Positions 1-9,637 of a DNA stretch of 64,000 nt are shown here, piece after piece. The DNA is taken from NCBI GenBank assembly GCA_002448235.1, contig DIXF01000003.1:1-64000 (forward strand). The letters run 5' to 3'. The stretch's first letter is position 1. Every line of letters starts with the position of its first letter. The notes beneath the pieces are model-generated. The model was given only the letters and a program-made list of their open reading frames with translations, did not search any database and was not told where the DNA came from. The translations under genes and the position numbers were made by a program. This stretch comes from Syntrophaceae bacterium UBA6087. Its GTDB lineage: Bacteria > Desulfobacterota > Desulfomonilia > UBA1062.

Positions 1-3000
1 TTGCCGTCAGCCTGTACGTGGTCGTTGCCGTGGGCGCAACCAACCGTGTCCCGGTCGTTGTCTCAACCGTCCCGATGCCCTGGTCGATGCTCACCGATGC
101 CGCGTTGGCCACCGTCCAGCTCAATGTCGTCGCATTACCCTGAACAATCGAATTCGGCGTCGCGATGAACTCGCTTATCGTCGGCACGTCGGCTACCGTC
201 ACCGTCACGCTCTCTGTGTCCGTGCCGTTGGCGTTACTCGCCGTGATCGTGTACGTCGTCGTCACCACAGGGGTCACTACCAGTGACCCGTTCAAGTCTA
301 CCGTACCGATCCCCTGGTCGATGCTCACACCCGTCGCATTCGTGCTCGTCCACCTCAACGTCGACGAAGAGCCCTGGTTGACAGCACTGGGATCCGCCGT
401 AAACGCCACCGTCGGCAGTCCGTTCACGGTTATTGTCACGTTCTGAGTAGCTGTCCCGAATTCATTGGAGGCAGTAATGATATAGGTTGTAGTGACCGCC
501 GGAGTTACCTCCGTGGTACCGCTTGCCGCTGCCGTTCCGATGCCGTTGTTGATGATCACGGTGTCCGCGTTGCTTGCACTCCAGATCAACGTGGTGGATT
601 CGCCCTGGATGATCGTGGTTGTGCTCGCGGATATGCTTACCGTCGGCACAGCGTTTACCGTCACCATCACGCTCGCTGTGTCGGTGCCGCTCGCGTTCGT
701 CGCCGTGATCGTATAGGTCGTCGTCATAGTTGGCGTTACCGGCATCGATCCGCTCAGTGCTACTGTACCTATGTTCGTCCCCACATCCTGTGTGATCTCG
801 CAGCTCGCTGCATTCAAGGAACTCCAGGTCAGCAGGCTCAAAGAACCTGCGCCGATGCTCGTCGGGCTTGCAGTCATGCTCACCGTCGGCAGGCTGTTCA
901 CGGTCACGGTCACGCTCTGCTGCACTGTCCCGTATGCACTGCTCGCCGTTATCGTATAGGTTGTCGTCACTGCCGGGCTGACGGACGTGCTCCCGCTCGC
1001 CGGGTCGACCGTGCCGATCCCCTGGTCGATGCTAGCGCCCGTTGCGTTGCTCACCGTCCAGCTCAGACTCGTTGATGACCCTTGTGTGATCGTTGCTGGG
1101 GTCGCGCTGAATGTGCTTATCGTCGGCACGTCCGCCACCGTCACCGTGACCGAGCTTGTGCTGGGTGTGACGCTGAATTGGTTCGTCGCAGATATAGTGT
1201 ACGTGGTGGTCACCGAAGGGGTCACGCTCATCGATCCGCTGGATGCCACCGTCCCGATTCCCTGGTCGATGCTCACGCTGTCCGCGCCAGAAGAAGTCCA
1301 CGAAAGGGTCGTTGAACCACCCGGTGCGATTTCGGTGTCGCTTGCGCTGATGCTTACTGTCGGAATCTCTCCCACTGCCACGGTGACGCTGGCTGTTTTG
1401 GATCCGTATGCATTTGCTGCCGTGATTGTGTAGGTCGTGGTCAAGGATGGGCTTACAGAAGAAGTCCCGGTTATATTCGGTGTAACAGTCCCAACACCAT
1501 TGTCGATGCTCACGCTGTCAGCGTTTGATGACTCCCATGAGAGGGTCGTCGGGTTTCCGGAAATTACACCGCCAGGGTTTGCTGAGATGCTCACGGTGGG
1601 TTTCTTGTTCACGGTTACGGTAGTACTGGCTGTACCAGTTCCTGCAGGACCGGTTACCGTGATTGTATATGTCGTGGTATCCGAAGGGCTCACCGTAACC
1701 GATCCGCTCGTCGCAACCGCACCGATGCCCTGGTCGATGGTGGCGCTCGCTGCGTCCGTGGAAGTCCAGGACAGTGTCGCGCTGTCGTCTTCATTGATTG
1801 TCGAAGGTGTTGCCTGGATGCTTACGGTCGGGGTCGAGTAAACGGTTATTGTGACATTGCTCGTGGCCTGACCGAAGGAGTTGATAGCCGTAACCGTATA
1901 GGTGGTAGTCGCTGTCGGCGATACAGGTGTGGAACCAGTGGACGTAACCGTCCCTACCCCCTGATCGATGCTTACGCTTTCAGCGTTCGAAACGCTCCAA
2001 GACAGAGTCGAAGAACTTCCCGAGTTGATAGCTGCGGGATCTGCCGTAATGCTGATTGTGGGCACATACCCGACTGTCACGGTCACGCTTGTAGAATCCG
2101 ATCCATAGGAATTGCTGGCCGTAATTGTATAGGTGGTCGTCACTGTGGGGTACACGTCTATAGATGCTTCAGCCGCAACCGTGCCGATGCCCTGGTCGAT
2201 GACCACGCTCGTTGCACCAGTAGTGGTCCAGCTCAATGTCGTACTGCTGCCGGCCGTTATCGTAGCTAGGCTTGCAGTTATTGTTGCGGTCGGTACTGCA
2301 TTCACCGTCACCGTCACGCTCGCCGTGTTCGTCCCGGCTGCGTTCGTCGCCGTCACCGTGTACATCGTCGTCACCAGTGGCGATACCGCCTGCGATCCCG
2401 TCAGCGTCACCGTCCCGATACCCTGGTCGATGCTCACTGAGGTCGCATTCGCAGAACTCCAGCTCAAAGTCGCGGAGTCCCCCGCTGTTATGGATGTCGG
2501 CTGCGCAGTAATGCTCACCGCCGGTACGTTCCCTACCGTCACCGTCACGCTCGCCGTCGTCGTCCCGTAGACGTTGCCTGCTGTCAAGGTGTATGTCGTC
2601 GTTACTAACACCGGACCAACGGTCGTGCTTCCGATATCCGTGGGGCTTACTGACCCGACTCCCTGGTTAATGCTCAACGCCGTAGCCCCGGTCACATCCC
2701 AGGACAGAGTAGTCGACTGTCCTTCGTTGATCGATGCAGGCGATGCCGTAAAGCTTGTAATCACAGGCTTCGAGTTCACCGTCACCGTAACGTTGGCCGT
2801 GTTCGTCCCGGCTGCGTTCGTAGCCGTCACCGTGTACGTCGTCGTCACAGAAGGCATTACCGCCTGCGATCCCGTCAGTGCCACCGTACCGATACCCTGG
2901 TCGATGCTCACTGACGTCGCGTTCGCACTGCTCCAGCTCAACGTCGCAGAGTCCCCCGCCGTGATCGTACCAGGCTGCGCCTGGATGCTCACGGCTGGTA

Positions 3001-6000
3001 TATTCCCTACCATCACCGTCACGCTCGCCGTCGTCGTCCCGTATTGATTGGTAGCACTCAACGTGTACGTAGTGGTCACCACCGGGCTCAACGGCGAGGT
3101 ACTCCCGATTATTATCGGGCTCACTGCCCCAATTCCCTGGTCAATGCTCAATCCGGTAGCCCCGGTCACATCCCAGGACAGTGTAGTCGTCTGACCCTCA
3201 TTGATCGATGCAGGCGATGCCGTAAAGCTTGTAATCACAGGCTTCGAGTTCACCGTCACCGTAACGCTCGCCGTGCTGTACCCGGCAGCGTTCGTTGCCG
3301 TGATTGTGTACGTCGTCGTCACTGTCGGATTCACCGTCCGGCTCCCGATCACCTCAACCGTCCCGACCCCCTGGTCGATGCTCGCACCGGTCGCGTTCGC
3401 AGTGCCCCAGCTCAACGTCGCAGAATCCCCCGCCGTGATCGTACCAGGCTGCGCCTGGATGCTCACTGCTGGTACGTTCCCTACCGTCACCGTCACGCTC
3501 GCCGTCGTCGTCCCGTAGACGTTGCCCGCCGTCAAGGTGTATGTCGTCGTTACCACAGGGCCCACGGTCGTGCTTCCGATATCCGTCGGGCTTACCGCGC
3601 CGATACCCTGGTCGATGCTTACCGAGGTCGCATCCGCCACCGTCCAGGTAAGCGTCGAGCTCCCTCCCTCATTGATGGATGCAGGTGCCGTTGTAAAGCT
3701 CGTTACCACCGGCTTCGTGTTCACCGTCACCGTCACGCTCGCCGTGTTCGTCCCGGCTGCGTTCGTAGCCGTCACCGTGTACGTCGTCGTCACAGCAGGC
3801 GACACCGACTGAGATCCCGTCAGTGCCACCGTACCGATACCCTGGTCGATGCTCACTGACGTCGCGTTCGCCGAGCTCCAGTTTAACGTCGTGCTGTCTG
3901 CCGCCGTTATGGATGTCGGTTGCGCAGTAATGCTCACCGCCGGTATGTTCCCTACCGTCACCGTCACGCTCGCCGTCGTCGTCCCGTATTGATTGGTAGC
4001 ACTCAACGTGTACGTAGTGGTCACCACCGGGTTCACGGTCGTGCTTCCGATATCCGTCGGGCTTACCTCGCCGATCCCCTGGTCGATGCTCAGCCCCGTC
4101 GCTCCAGTCACGTCCCAGGACAGAGTAGTCGACTGTCCTTCGTTGATCGATGCAGGCGCCGCTGCAAACCCCGTTACCACCGGCTTTGTGTTCACCGTCA
4201 CCGTCACGCTCGCTGTGTTCGTCCCGGCTGCGTTCGTCGCCGTCACCGTGTACGTCGTCGTCACAGCAGGCATTACCGGCTGAGATCCCGTCAAGGCAAC
4301 CGTCCCGACCCCCTGGTCGATGCTCACCAATGTCGCGTTCGCACTGCTCCAGCTCAGCGTCGTACTATTGCCCGCTGTTATGGATGTCGGCTGCGCAGTA
4401 ATGCTCACCGCCGGTATGTTCCCTACCGTCACCGTCACGCTCGCTGTCGTCGTCCCGTAAACGTTGCCCGCCGTCAAGGTGTATGTCGTCGTTACCACAG
4501 GGCTCACGGTCCTGGTCCCGGTAACCGCTTCCACCGCGCCTATCCCCTGGTCGATGCTTACCGAAGTCGCATCCGCCACCGTCCAGGTAAGCGTCGAGCT
4601 CTCACCCTCATTGATCGTTGCAGGCGCCGCTGCAAACCCCGTTACCACCGGCTTCGTGTTCACCGTCACCATAACGCTCGCTGTGTTCGTCCCGGCTGCG
4701 TTCGTCGCCGTAACCGTGTACGTCGTCGTCCCAGCAGGCGATACCGCCTGCGATCCCGTCAGCGCCACCGTCCCGATCCCCTGGTCAATGCTCACCAATG
4801 TCGCGTTCGCACTGCTCCAGCTCAGCGTCGTACTATTGCCCGCTGTTATGGATGTCGGCTGCGCAGTAATGCTCACCGCCGGTATGTTCCCTACCGTCAC
4901 CGTCACGCTCGCCGTCGTCGTCCCGTAGACGTTGCCCGCCGTCAAGGTGTATGTCGTCGTTACTACAGGGCTCACGGTCCTGGTCCCGGTAACCGCTTCC
5001 ACCGCGCCTATCCCCTGGTCGATGCTTACCGAAGTCGCATCCGCCACCGTCCAGGTAAGCGTCGAGCTCCCTCCCTCATTGATGGATGCAGGTGCCGCTG
5101 TAAAGCTCGTTACCACCGGCTTCGTGTTCAGGATGACAGCCGTTTCGGCTGTCGTCGAGCCTGAAGCATTCATAGCCGTAATTATGTAGACCGTGTCCTC
5201 AACAGGAGTTACCGTTTGCGTCCCACTCGTAGCGACCGTTCCTAGAGGCGTCTCTACCGTTCCTATCCTCTGGCTCAAAGTGCAGCTCGTAGCATTCGCA
5301 GAGCTCCAGCTCAACGTCGTGCTGTTGCCCGCCGTAATTGTGGCGGGCTGTGCGTAAACGTTCACCGTAGGCTTATCACCTACCGTCACCATTACGCTCA
5401 TCTCGTCCGTGCCGTACTGGTTACTCGCCGTAAGCTTGTAGGTCGTCGTAACCGAGGGAGATACAGACCAAGTGCCGCTTATGTTATTTACCGTGCCTAG
5501 TTCCTGATCAATGGATGCACTCGTCGCTCCATCGATCGTCCAGCTCAGCTCCGTGCTGTCGCCTTCGTTGATCGTGGCAAGACTCGCCGCAAAGGTCGTG
5601 ATTCTCGGCCGGGTGTGCACCGTTACAGTGGCGCTCGCTGCAGCTGTTCCGTAATCACCGGTTGCTGTAATGGTATAGATTGTGGTTTGAGCCGGTGATA
5701 CAGCCATAGAACCGTTCAAAGCAACCGTCCCGATGGGAGTTCCCACATCCTGCACTATCGTACAGCTCGTTGCATTCGTAGAACTCCAGAACAGCATGGT
5801 CTGGTCGCCTTCCGTGATTTCAACCGGGCTAACGGACAGGCTTACTGTAGGAAGGGGGTTGACCGTTACGGTCGATGCCGCAGTCGTGGACCCGTACTGG
5901 CTGCTCGCCGTGATCGTGTACGTGGTCGTGACAGTAGGCCATACGATTTTAGATCCGTTCAGCGCCACATTCCCTACGCCGTTATCGATAAGAACCGTTG

Positions 6001-8080
6001 TGGCATATTGCGTCGTCCAGGAGAGGGTCGTACTTTCTCTCTCGGTGATCGTTGCAAGAGATGAAGAGAATGTCGGAATGACCGGTATCGGGTAGACGGT
6101 AACGGTAACCTGATCGCTTTTCGAGCCCCCCTCACCCGTTGCCGTAATCGTGTAGATTGCCGTGGCCGAAGGAGAAACGTTCAAAGTACCGTTCGGCACA
6201 GCCACCGACCCCAGTGACTGGGTCACTGTTCCGATTGCCTGCTCGATGGTTGCAGACGTTGCATCGGTGGATGTCCAGCTCAACTGGGCCTGGTCCCCCT
6301 GAATGATCTGGGCGGGGGTGGCGGTGATACTTACGGTGGGAGGCTGGTCTACGGTTATGGTCACACTGTCGGTGCTTGTCCCATACACATTGGTTGCATT
6401 TATGATGTATGTGGTCGTCACCTTGGGTGTTACGGTCATCGTCCCGCTGGATGCAACCGTGCCGATCCCCTGATCGATGCTGATACTCTCCGCTCCCGCA
6501 GCGCTCCACATGAGGGATGCGCTGTCACCAACGCCCATTGCCTGGGGAGACGCAGAAATAATGACAGAGGGAGCCTGGGCAACCAGGACGGTAACCTTGT
6601 CCGTCACTATCGCGCCGCTCGCATCGGAGGCGGTAATCATATATGTGGTGGTTATTGTTGGTCTTATATCTCTGGTGCCCATCATTACCGCGACAGCGCC
6701 TATTCCGTTATCGATAGTGACAGAGGTGGCGTTGCTGGCCTTCCAGCTAAGCCGGGCAAGACCTCCTGCAGCAACCACCCCGGGTGTTACGGTCAGATCT
6801 ATCATGGGCGGTTGTGATCCCACGCCAATAGTTACGCGGTCGGTTGATGTACCGTTTCCGTTTGTGGCGCTAATCGTGTAGGTAGTGGTTACTGTCGGAG
6901 AAACGACTCTTGTCCCGCACTCGGAAACCGCGCCTATGCCGGGATCGATCGTTATTAAATTGGCATAATTCGTCAGCCAGCTCAAAGTTGCACTTCCACC
7001 TGAGGCAATCATAGCAGCGCTTGTAGAGATATCGCATACGGGAAGCGAAGAACTTACCGTAATCGTTACCGTGTCCGTCAAGCTGCTCCCGCCTGAATCG
7101 AGCGCTGTTATCGTATATGTTGTCGTTACGGCAGGAGAGACGCTCAGCGACCCGCTCAGATTCACCGAGCCTATGCCCTGGTCGATACTCACGGAGACTG
7201 CGCTCGTCGATGTCCAGGAAAGGGTTGTCGACAAGCCCGGCATGATGTTTGTCTGCGAGGCAGCGATATCAACGGTCAGTGGAATGTTCACCGTGACGGT
7301 GGCACTGTCTGTGGTGGTATTGCCGCCGGGTCCTGTAGCGGTAATAGTATAGGTGGTGGTGACCGCAGGGGTAACAGTATACGTGCCATTAACCGCGACT
7401 GTTCCGATGCCCTGATCGATGACGGCACTGACCGCATTTGATGATGTCCATGACAGTGTAGAACTCCCTCCCTGTGAAATCGGAGAAGGTGATGTGGTGA
7501 TATCTACTGACACGGCACTATTTACTACAACAGTTGCGTACCTGGTCACTGAACCGGCTGCGTTCGAGGCTACCAATACGTATTCCCGGGTAACGGCGGG
7601 AGTTACTATCCTCGATCCGTTAGCCTCGACAGTACCGATCCCCTCGCTGATCCAGACTTCTGTCGCGTCCGATGTAGTCCAGGCAAGAGTCGATGATTGG
7701 CCTTCCGTGATTGGATTGGGAGTAGCGCTGAAGGTAGCGGTTGGTAATGGGTTGACGGTAACAGTCACACTGCTCGTTGCCTGGGGTCCGGCGCTTATGT
7801 CTGTGGCGGTAATCGTATAGGTGCACGTCTCGGAAGGTGCAACAATCATGCTTCCAGTGGGTACTGCCACAGTCCCGATTGGATTCACGACTGTCCCTAT
7901 GGTTTGTTCGATGCTTGCTGAAGCCGCATCCACCGTTGACCAGGAAAGAGTTGTAGAATCACCCTGGGCAATCGGGTTCGGCGATGCGGTTATGGTAGCT
8001 TCAGCAGCGTGCGCTATTGACGAGATCGCAAACAGGATGAAGAAACAAATAAATACAAAAGGTATCCTCGCCTTCTCCAT
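1..8080 (-). CDS. Giant secreted tandem Ig-like repeat protein (C-terminus beyond window)
   Basis: An open frame on the minus strand begins at ATG 8080-8078, after an AAGGGGGG ribosome site, and is still open at base 1, giving about 2,693 residues in view. The first 26 residues are a signal peptide (basic MEKAR start, hydrophobic core, cleavage near AHAAEA). Everything after is about 34 tandem beta-sandwich repeats of roughly 79 residues. Each carries a TLSW strand, a V-S-I-D-Q-G-I-G-x-V core, a TTTYT(L/V/I)TA strand and a closing VTVTV. The frame is constant across all repeats, and I read 1-480 and several middle stretches (about 1835-2160, 5189-5720, 6095-6440, 6881-7100) without finding a stop. 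A surface adhesin, stalk or filament role is inference from architecture. The C-terminal anchoring or secretion domain is outside the window. Confidence 0.9.
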   Translation of the reverse strand, partial: MEKARIPFVFICFFILFAISSIAHAAEATITASPNPIAQGDSTTLSWSTVDAASASIEQTIGTVVNPIGTVAVPTGSMIVAPSETCTYTITATDISAGPQATSSVTVTVNPLPTATFSATPNPITEGQSSTLAWTTSDATEVWISEGIGTVEANGSRIVTPAVTREYVLVASNAAGSVTRYATVVVNSAVSVDITTSPSPISQGGSSTLSWTSSNAVSAVIDQGIGTVAVNGTYTVTPAVTTTYTITATGPGGNTTTDSATVTVNIPLTVDIAASQTNIMPGLSTTLSWTSTSAVSVSIDQGIGSVNLSGSLSVSPAVTTTYTITALDSGGSSLTDTVTITVSSSLPVCDISTSAAMIASGGSATLSWLTNYANLITIDPGIGAVSECGTRVVSPTVTTTYTISATNGNGTSTDRVTIGVGSQPPMIDLTVTPGVVAAGGLARLSWKASNATSVTIDNGIGAVAVMMGTRDIRPTITTTYMITASDASGAIVTDKVTVLVAQAPSVIISASPQAMGVGDSASLMWSAAGAESISIDQGIGTVASSGTMTVTPKVTTTYIINATNVYGTSTDSVTITVDQPPTVSITATPAQIIQGDQAQLSWTSTDATSATIEQAIGTVTQSLGSVAVPNGTLNVSPSATAIYTITATGEGGSKSDQVTVTVYPIPVIPTFSSSLATITERESTTLSWTTQYATTVLIDNGVGNVALNGSKIVWPTVTTTYTITASSQYGSTTAASTVTVNPLPTVSLSVSPVEITEGDQTMLFWSSTNATSCTIVQDVGTPIGTVALNGSMAVSPAQTTIYTITATGDYGTAAASATVTVHTRPRITTFAASLATINEGDSTELSWTIDGATSASIDQELGTVNNISGTWSVSPSVTTTYKLTASNQYGTDEMSVMVTVGDKPTVNVYAQPATITAGNSTTLSWSSANATSCTLSQRIGTVETPLGTVATSGTQTVTPVEDTVYIITAMNASGSTTAETAVILNTKPVVTSFTAAPASINEGGSSTLTWTVADATSVSIDQGIGAVEAVTGTRTVSPVVTTTYTLTAGNVYGTTTASVTVTVGNIPAVSITAQPTSITAGNSTTLSWSSANATLVSIDQGIGTVALTGSQAVSPAGTTTYTVTATNAAGTNTASVMVTVNTKPVVTGFAAAPATINEGESSTLTWTVADATSVSIDQGIGAVEAVTGTRTVSPVVTTTYTLTAGNVYGTTTASVTVTVGNIPAVSITAQPTSITAGNSTTLSWSSANATLVSIDQGVGTVALTGSQPVMPAVTTTYTVTATNAAGTNTASVTVTVNTKPVVTGFAAAPASINEGQSTTLSWDVTGATGLSIDQGIGEVSPTDIGSTTVNPVVTTTYTLSATNQYGTTTASVTVTVGNIPAVSITAQPTSITAADSTTLNWSSANATSVSIDQGIGTVALTGSQSVSPAVTTTYTVTATNAAGTNTASVTVTVNTKPVVTSFTTAPASINEGGSSTLTWTVADATSVSIDQGIGAVSPTDIGSTTVGPVVTTTYTLTAGNVYGTTTASVTVTVGNVPAVSIQAQPGTITAGDSATLSWGTANATGASIDQGVGTVEVIGSRTVNPTVTTTYTITATNAAGYSTASVTVTVNSKPVITSFTASPASINEGQTTTLSWDVTGATGLSIDQGIGAVSPIIIGSTSPLSPVVTTTYTLSATNQYGTTTASVTVMVGNIPAVSIQAQPGTITAGDSATLSWSSANATSVSIDQGIGTVALTGSQAVMPSVTTTYTVTATNAAGTNTANVTVTVNSKPVITSFTASPASINEGQSTTLSWDVTGATALSINQGVGSVSPTDIGSTTVGPVLVTTTYTLTAGNVYGTTTASVTVTVGNVPAVSITAQPTSITAGDSATLSWSSANATSVSIDQGIGTVTLTGSQAVSPLVTTMYTVTATNAAGTNTASVTVTVNAVPTATITASLATITAGSSTTLSWTTTGATSVVIDQGIGTVAAEASIDVYPTVTTTYTITASNSYGSDSTSVTVTVGYVPTISITADPAAINSGSSSTLSWSVSNAESVSIDQGVGTVTSTGSTPVSPTATTTYTVTAINSFGQATSNVTITVYSTPTVSIQATPSTINEDDSATLSWTSTDAASATIDQGIGAVATSGSVTVSPSDTTTYTITVTGPAGTGTASTTVTVNKKPTVSISANPGGVISGNPTTLSWESSNADSVSIDNGVGTVTPNITGTSSVSPSLTTTYTITAANAYGSKTASVTVAVGEIPTVSISASDTEIAPGGSTTLSWTSSGADSVSIDQGIGTVASSGSMSVTPSVTTTYTISATNQFSVTPSTSSVTVTVADVPTISTFSATPATITQGSSTSLSWTVSNATGASIDQGIGTVDPASGSTSVSPAVTTTYTITASSAYGTVQQSVTVTVNSLPTVSMTASPTSIGAGSLSLLTWSSLNAASCEITQDVGTNIGTVALSGSMPVTPTMTTTYTITATNASGTDTASVMVTVNAVPTVSISASTTTIIQGESTTLIWSASNADTVIINNGIGTAAASGTTEVTPAVTTTYIITASNEFGTATQNVTITVNGLPTVAFTADPSAVNQGSSSTLRWTSTNATGVSIDQGIGTVDLNGSLVVTPVVTTTYTITASNANGTDTESVTVTVADVPTISEFIATPNSIVQGNATTLSWTVANAASVSIDQGIGTVETTTGTRLVAPTATTTYRLTA
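2270..5130 (-). repeat. Higher-order dimeric repeat within the Ig-like array
   Basis: In this part of the giant gene the roughly 236-bp unit alternates between two subtypes, giving a dimer of about 470 bp. Near-identical landmarks fall at about 2574, 3048, 3522, 3993, 4464 and 4932 (spacings 468-474 bp). Long stretches are almost identical at the DNA level, while repeats before 2270 and after 5130 have diverged. This points to recent dimer-wise expansion and marks a place where assemblies or copy number may vary. Confidence 0.75.
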
Positions 8081-8574
8081 GAGAATGACCCCCCTTATCC
8101 ATCTCATTTTGTTTCAGAGTAAATCAGCAAAAATCGAGCTCAAATAGAACGGCTGGATAAGCATTATGCCTATGAGAAACTCTCTCTACTCTGACTGCAT
8201 TTAAAAAGCTCAAACATTTCAATAATGCACATTTTGTACCATCTAATAATTAATTAATTAATTATGAAATATTATAAGGTTGCACCTGTCAAAAAGCGTT
8301 GGCCGGGGGTATTTGAGAGGCTATTAATTATATATGTGAAATCTTTTTCACATATATTAGAAATAAAAGTAACACCCCTATTGTATGAGCCATGACTGCT
8401 CGGCGTCCTTGTATTTTTTGTCATCGTTCGATATATCTTCTCACTATGAATACATGCCGCGGTTTCATCTCAGCATGCTGGATTGGATGTAATTACTGTG
8501 TTTAGTCTTGAATTGATTTGCCAATCTTATTACATTTAAAGCCGATAAAGAGTCGGTTAAAGGAGATTGATCCC
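8081..8574. other. AT-rich divergent intergenic region
   Basis: This 494-bp stretch separates the minus-strand giant gene from the plus-strand M48 protease. It is far richer in A/T than either neighbour, with a TTAATTAATTAATTA run near 8250. I found no convincing ORF. It should carry the divergent promoters of both genes; the clearest structure is the hairpin at 8330-8357. Confidence 0.6.
8330..8357. promoter_or_regulatory. Perfect 12-bp inverted repeat, candidate operator or hairpin
   Basis: ATATATGTGAAA (8330-8341) is followed by TCTT and its exact reverse complement (8346-8357). The TGTGA and TCACA halves recall a CRP/FNR-family site, but they are 8 bp apart rather than the canonical 6. 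No T-run follows, so an operator is likelier than a terminator. The target could be either divergent gene. Confidence 0.45.
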
Positions 8575-9363
8575 ATGAAGAGTGCTTTTCTATCTATCCA
8601 ATATTTTTTCTTTTTTCTCTTGGCTGCGGTAACTTTCTCAAGCTGCGCCACTACACCGGTTACCGGCAGAAGCCAGCTCATACTCGTTTCCGAGCAGGAG
8701 GAGGCTAACCTCGGTCTCCAGGCCTACCAGGAGACTCTTGCAAAGGAAAAAATATCAAAAGATCCGCAGATCAACGCAATGGTAAACAGGATCGGAACAC
8801 GAATAGCCTCCATCGCAGACAAGCCGGAATACAACTGGCAGTTTACGGTTATCGATAACGATAAAACCGCAAATGCCTTCGCTCTGCCCGGCGGCAAGGT
8901 TGCTATATATACCGGACTCTTACCCTACACAAAGACCGAGTCAGGACTTGCTTTTGTAATGGCCCATGAAATCGCCCACGCAATCGCCCGTCATGGAGGT
9001 GAGCGCTTGAGCCAGCAGCTTCTTCTCCAGCTCGGACAACAGGGTCTGAACGTTGCCATAGCCGGAAGAAGCCCGGCGGCTGTCCAGGCGGTAAACGTCG
9101 GGTACGGACTCGCAAGTACGGTAGGCGTGGCGCTGCCTTTCAGCAGAAGACATGAATATGAAGCAGATGAGATAGGGCTGACGCTGATGGCAAAGGCTGG
9201 GTATGACCCGAGAGAGGCCCCGACTTTCTTTGAAAGAATGCTCAATGAATCGAACAAGCAATCTCCTCCCGTCTTCCTGTCCACCCACCCTGCTGACCAG
9301 GACCGTATTCGGAAGATTAGAGAGATGATTCCGGAAGCCATGACATATTATCGAGGCAAGTAA
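8575..9363 (+). CDS. M48-family zinc metalloprotease lipoprotein (LoiP/YggG-like)
   Basis: This 262-residue protein is predicted to be a membrane-anchored zinc endopeptidase for envelope protein quality control. The N-terminus is a lipoprotein signal with a Phe-rich core and Cys24 (FSSC lipobox). The catalytic HEIAH lies at residues 131-135, and the third zinc ligand is in the EADEIG motif near residue 196. The conserved TPVTGRSQL stretch just after the lipid anchor is typical of the family. I chose ATG 8575 because AAAGGAG lies about 9 bp upstream and it starts the signal peptide; an in-frame start at 8518 has neither. It stands alone, followed by an inverted repeat. Family assignment is firm; the substrate is unknown. 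Confidence 0.9.
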   Translation: MKSAFLSIQYFFFFLLAAVTFSSCATTPVTGRSQLILVSEQEEANLGLQAYQETLAKEKISKDPQINAMVNRIGTRIASIADKPEYNWQFTVIDNDKTANAFALPGGKVAIYTGLLPYTKTESGLAFVMAHEIAHAIARHGGERLSQQLLLQLGQQGLNVAIAGRSPAAVQAVNVGYGLASTVGVALPFSRRHEYEADEIGLTLMAKAGYDPREAPTFFERMLNESNKQSPPVFLSTHPADQDRIRKIREMIPEAMTYYRGK

Positions 9364-9379
9364 GCTATCGTGAAATTAT

Positions 9380-9442
9380 AAAGATCCGGCGCCTGATGAA
9401 GAAGAATGTCCTTTGGGCTATCACCATGGCTGCCGGATCTTT
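9380..9442. terminator. Inverted repeat downstream of the M48 gene
   Basis: AAAGATCCGGC (9380-9390) pairs perfectly with GCCGGATCTTT (9432-9442) across a 41-nt loop. The long loop and short T-run make it a weak terminator candidate, and it could act on transcripts from either side. Confidence 0.4.
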
Positions 9443-9450
9443 GAATTGAC

Positions 9451-9531
9451 TCAGCATATCTTGCGTTCATCTTTTTCATCCAGAATAATTTCGACCATCT
9501 GACCTTTCACATTTTCATCTTCCTTTGTCAT
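9451..9531 (-). CDS. Possible 26-residue small ORF or gene remnant
   Basis: On the minus strand ATG 9531-9529 opens a 26-residue frame ending at TGA 9453-9451. The peptide is charged and protein-like, containing TKEDENVKGQMVEIILDEKD. The frame stays open upstream (possible GTG at 9555) to about residue -28 before a stop. The look is of the C-terminal part of a small beta-barrel protein such as the CooT type, but the match is too short to claim. It lies antisense to the merR promoter, so it may be a decayed gene or chance. Confidence 0.25.
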   Translation of the reverse strand: MTKEDENVKGQMVEIILDEKDERKIC

Positions 9532-9567
9532 ATATACATCGTTGCCCCTGGACACAATTTGGCCTAT

Positions 9568-9620
9568 TTGACAGCGGTTAGTTGATAGTTTATAGAAGAA
9601 TCTTATAGTTTCACTTCATG
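9568..9620 (+). promoter_or_regulatory. merR promoter with overlapping downstream operator
   Basis: TTGACA (9568-9573), a 17-bp spacer and TATAGA (9591-9596) form a good sigma-70 promoter. Just downstream, 9601-9620 reads TCTTATAGTTTCACTTCATG, an imperfect palindrome. The same 20-bp pattern recurs at 15243-15262 and 17663-17682, at the promoters of the two flavoenzyme genes. Placement downstream of -10 suggests repression, probably autoregulation by the MerR protein (inference). Confidence 0.65.
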
Positions 9621-9637
9621 CTTAAAAGGAGTCTGGT

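Noticed and set aside
165..7820. Many plus-strand open frames of 60-270 residues with repetitive Val/Thr- or Arg/His-rich products, up to 414 residues near 3920-5164.
   Set aside because: They are antisense shadows of the minus-strand Ig-like repeat gene; their periodicity equals the repeat length and they lack ribosome sites.
1..8080. Regular repeats considered as a CRISPR array.
   Set aside because: The unit is about 236 bp, coding, with no short repeat-spacer pattern and no cas genes.
8335..8352. Canonical CRP site.
   Set aside because: The half-sites are 8 bp apart instead of 6, so only a generic operator or hairpin is claimed.
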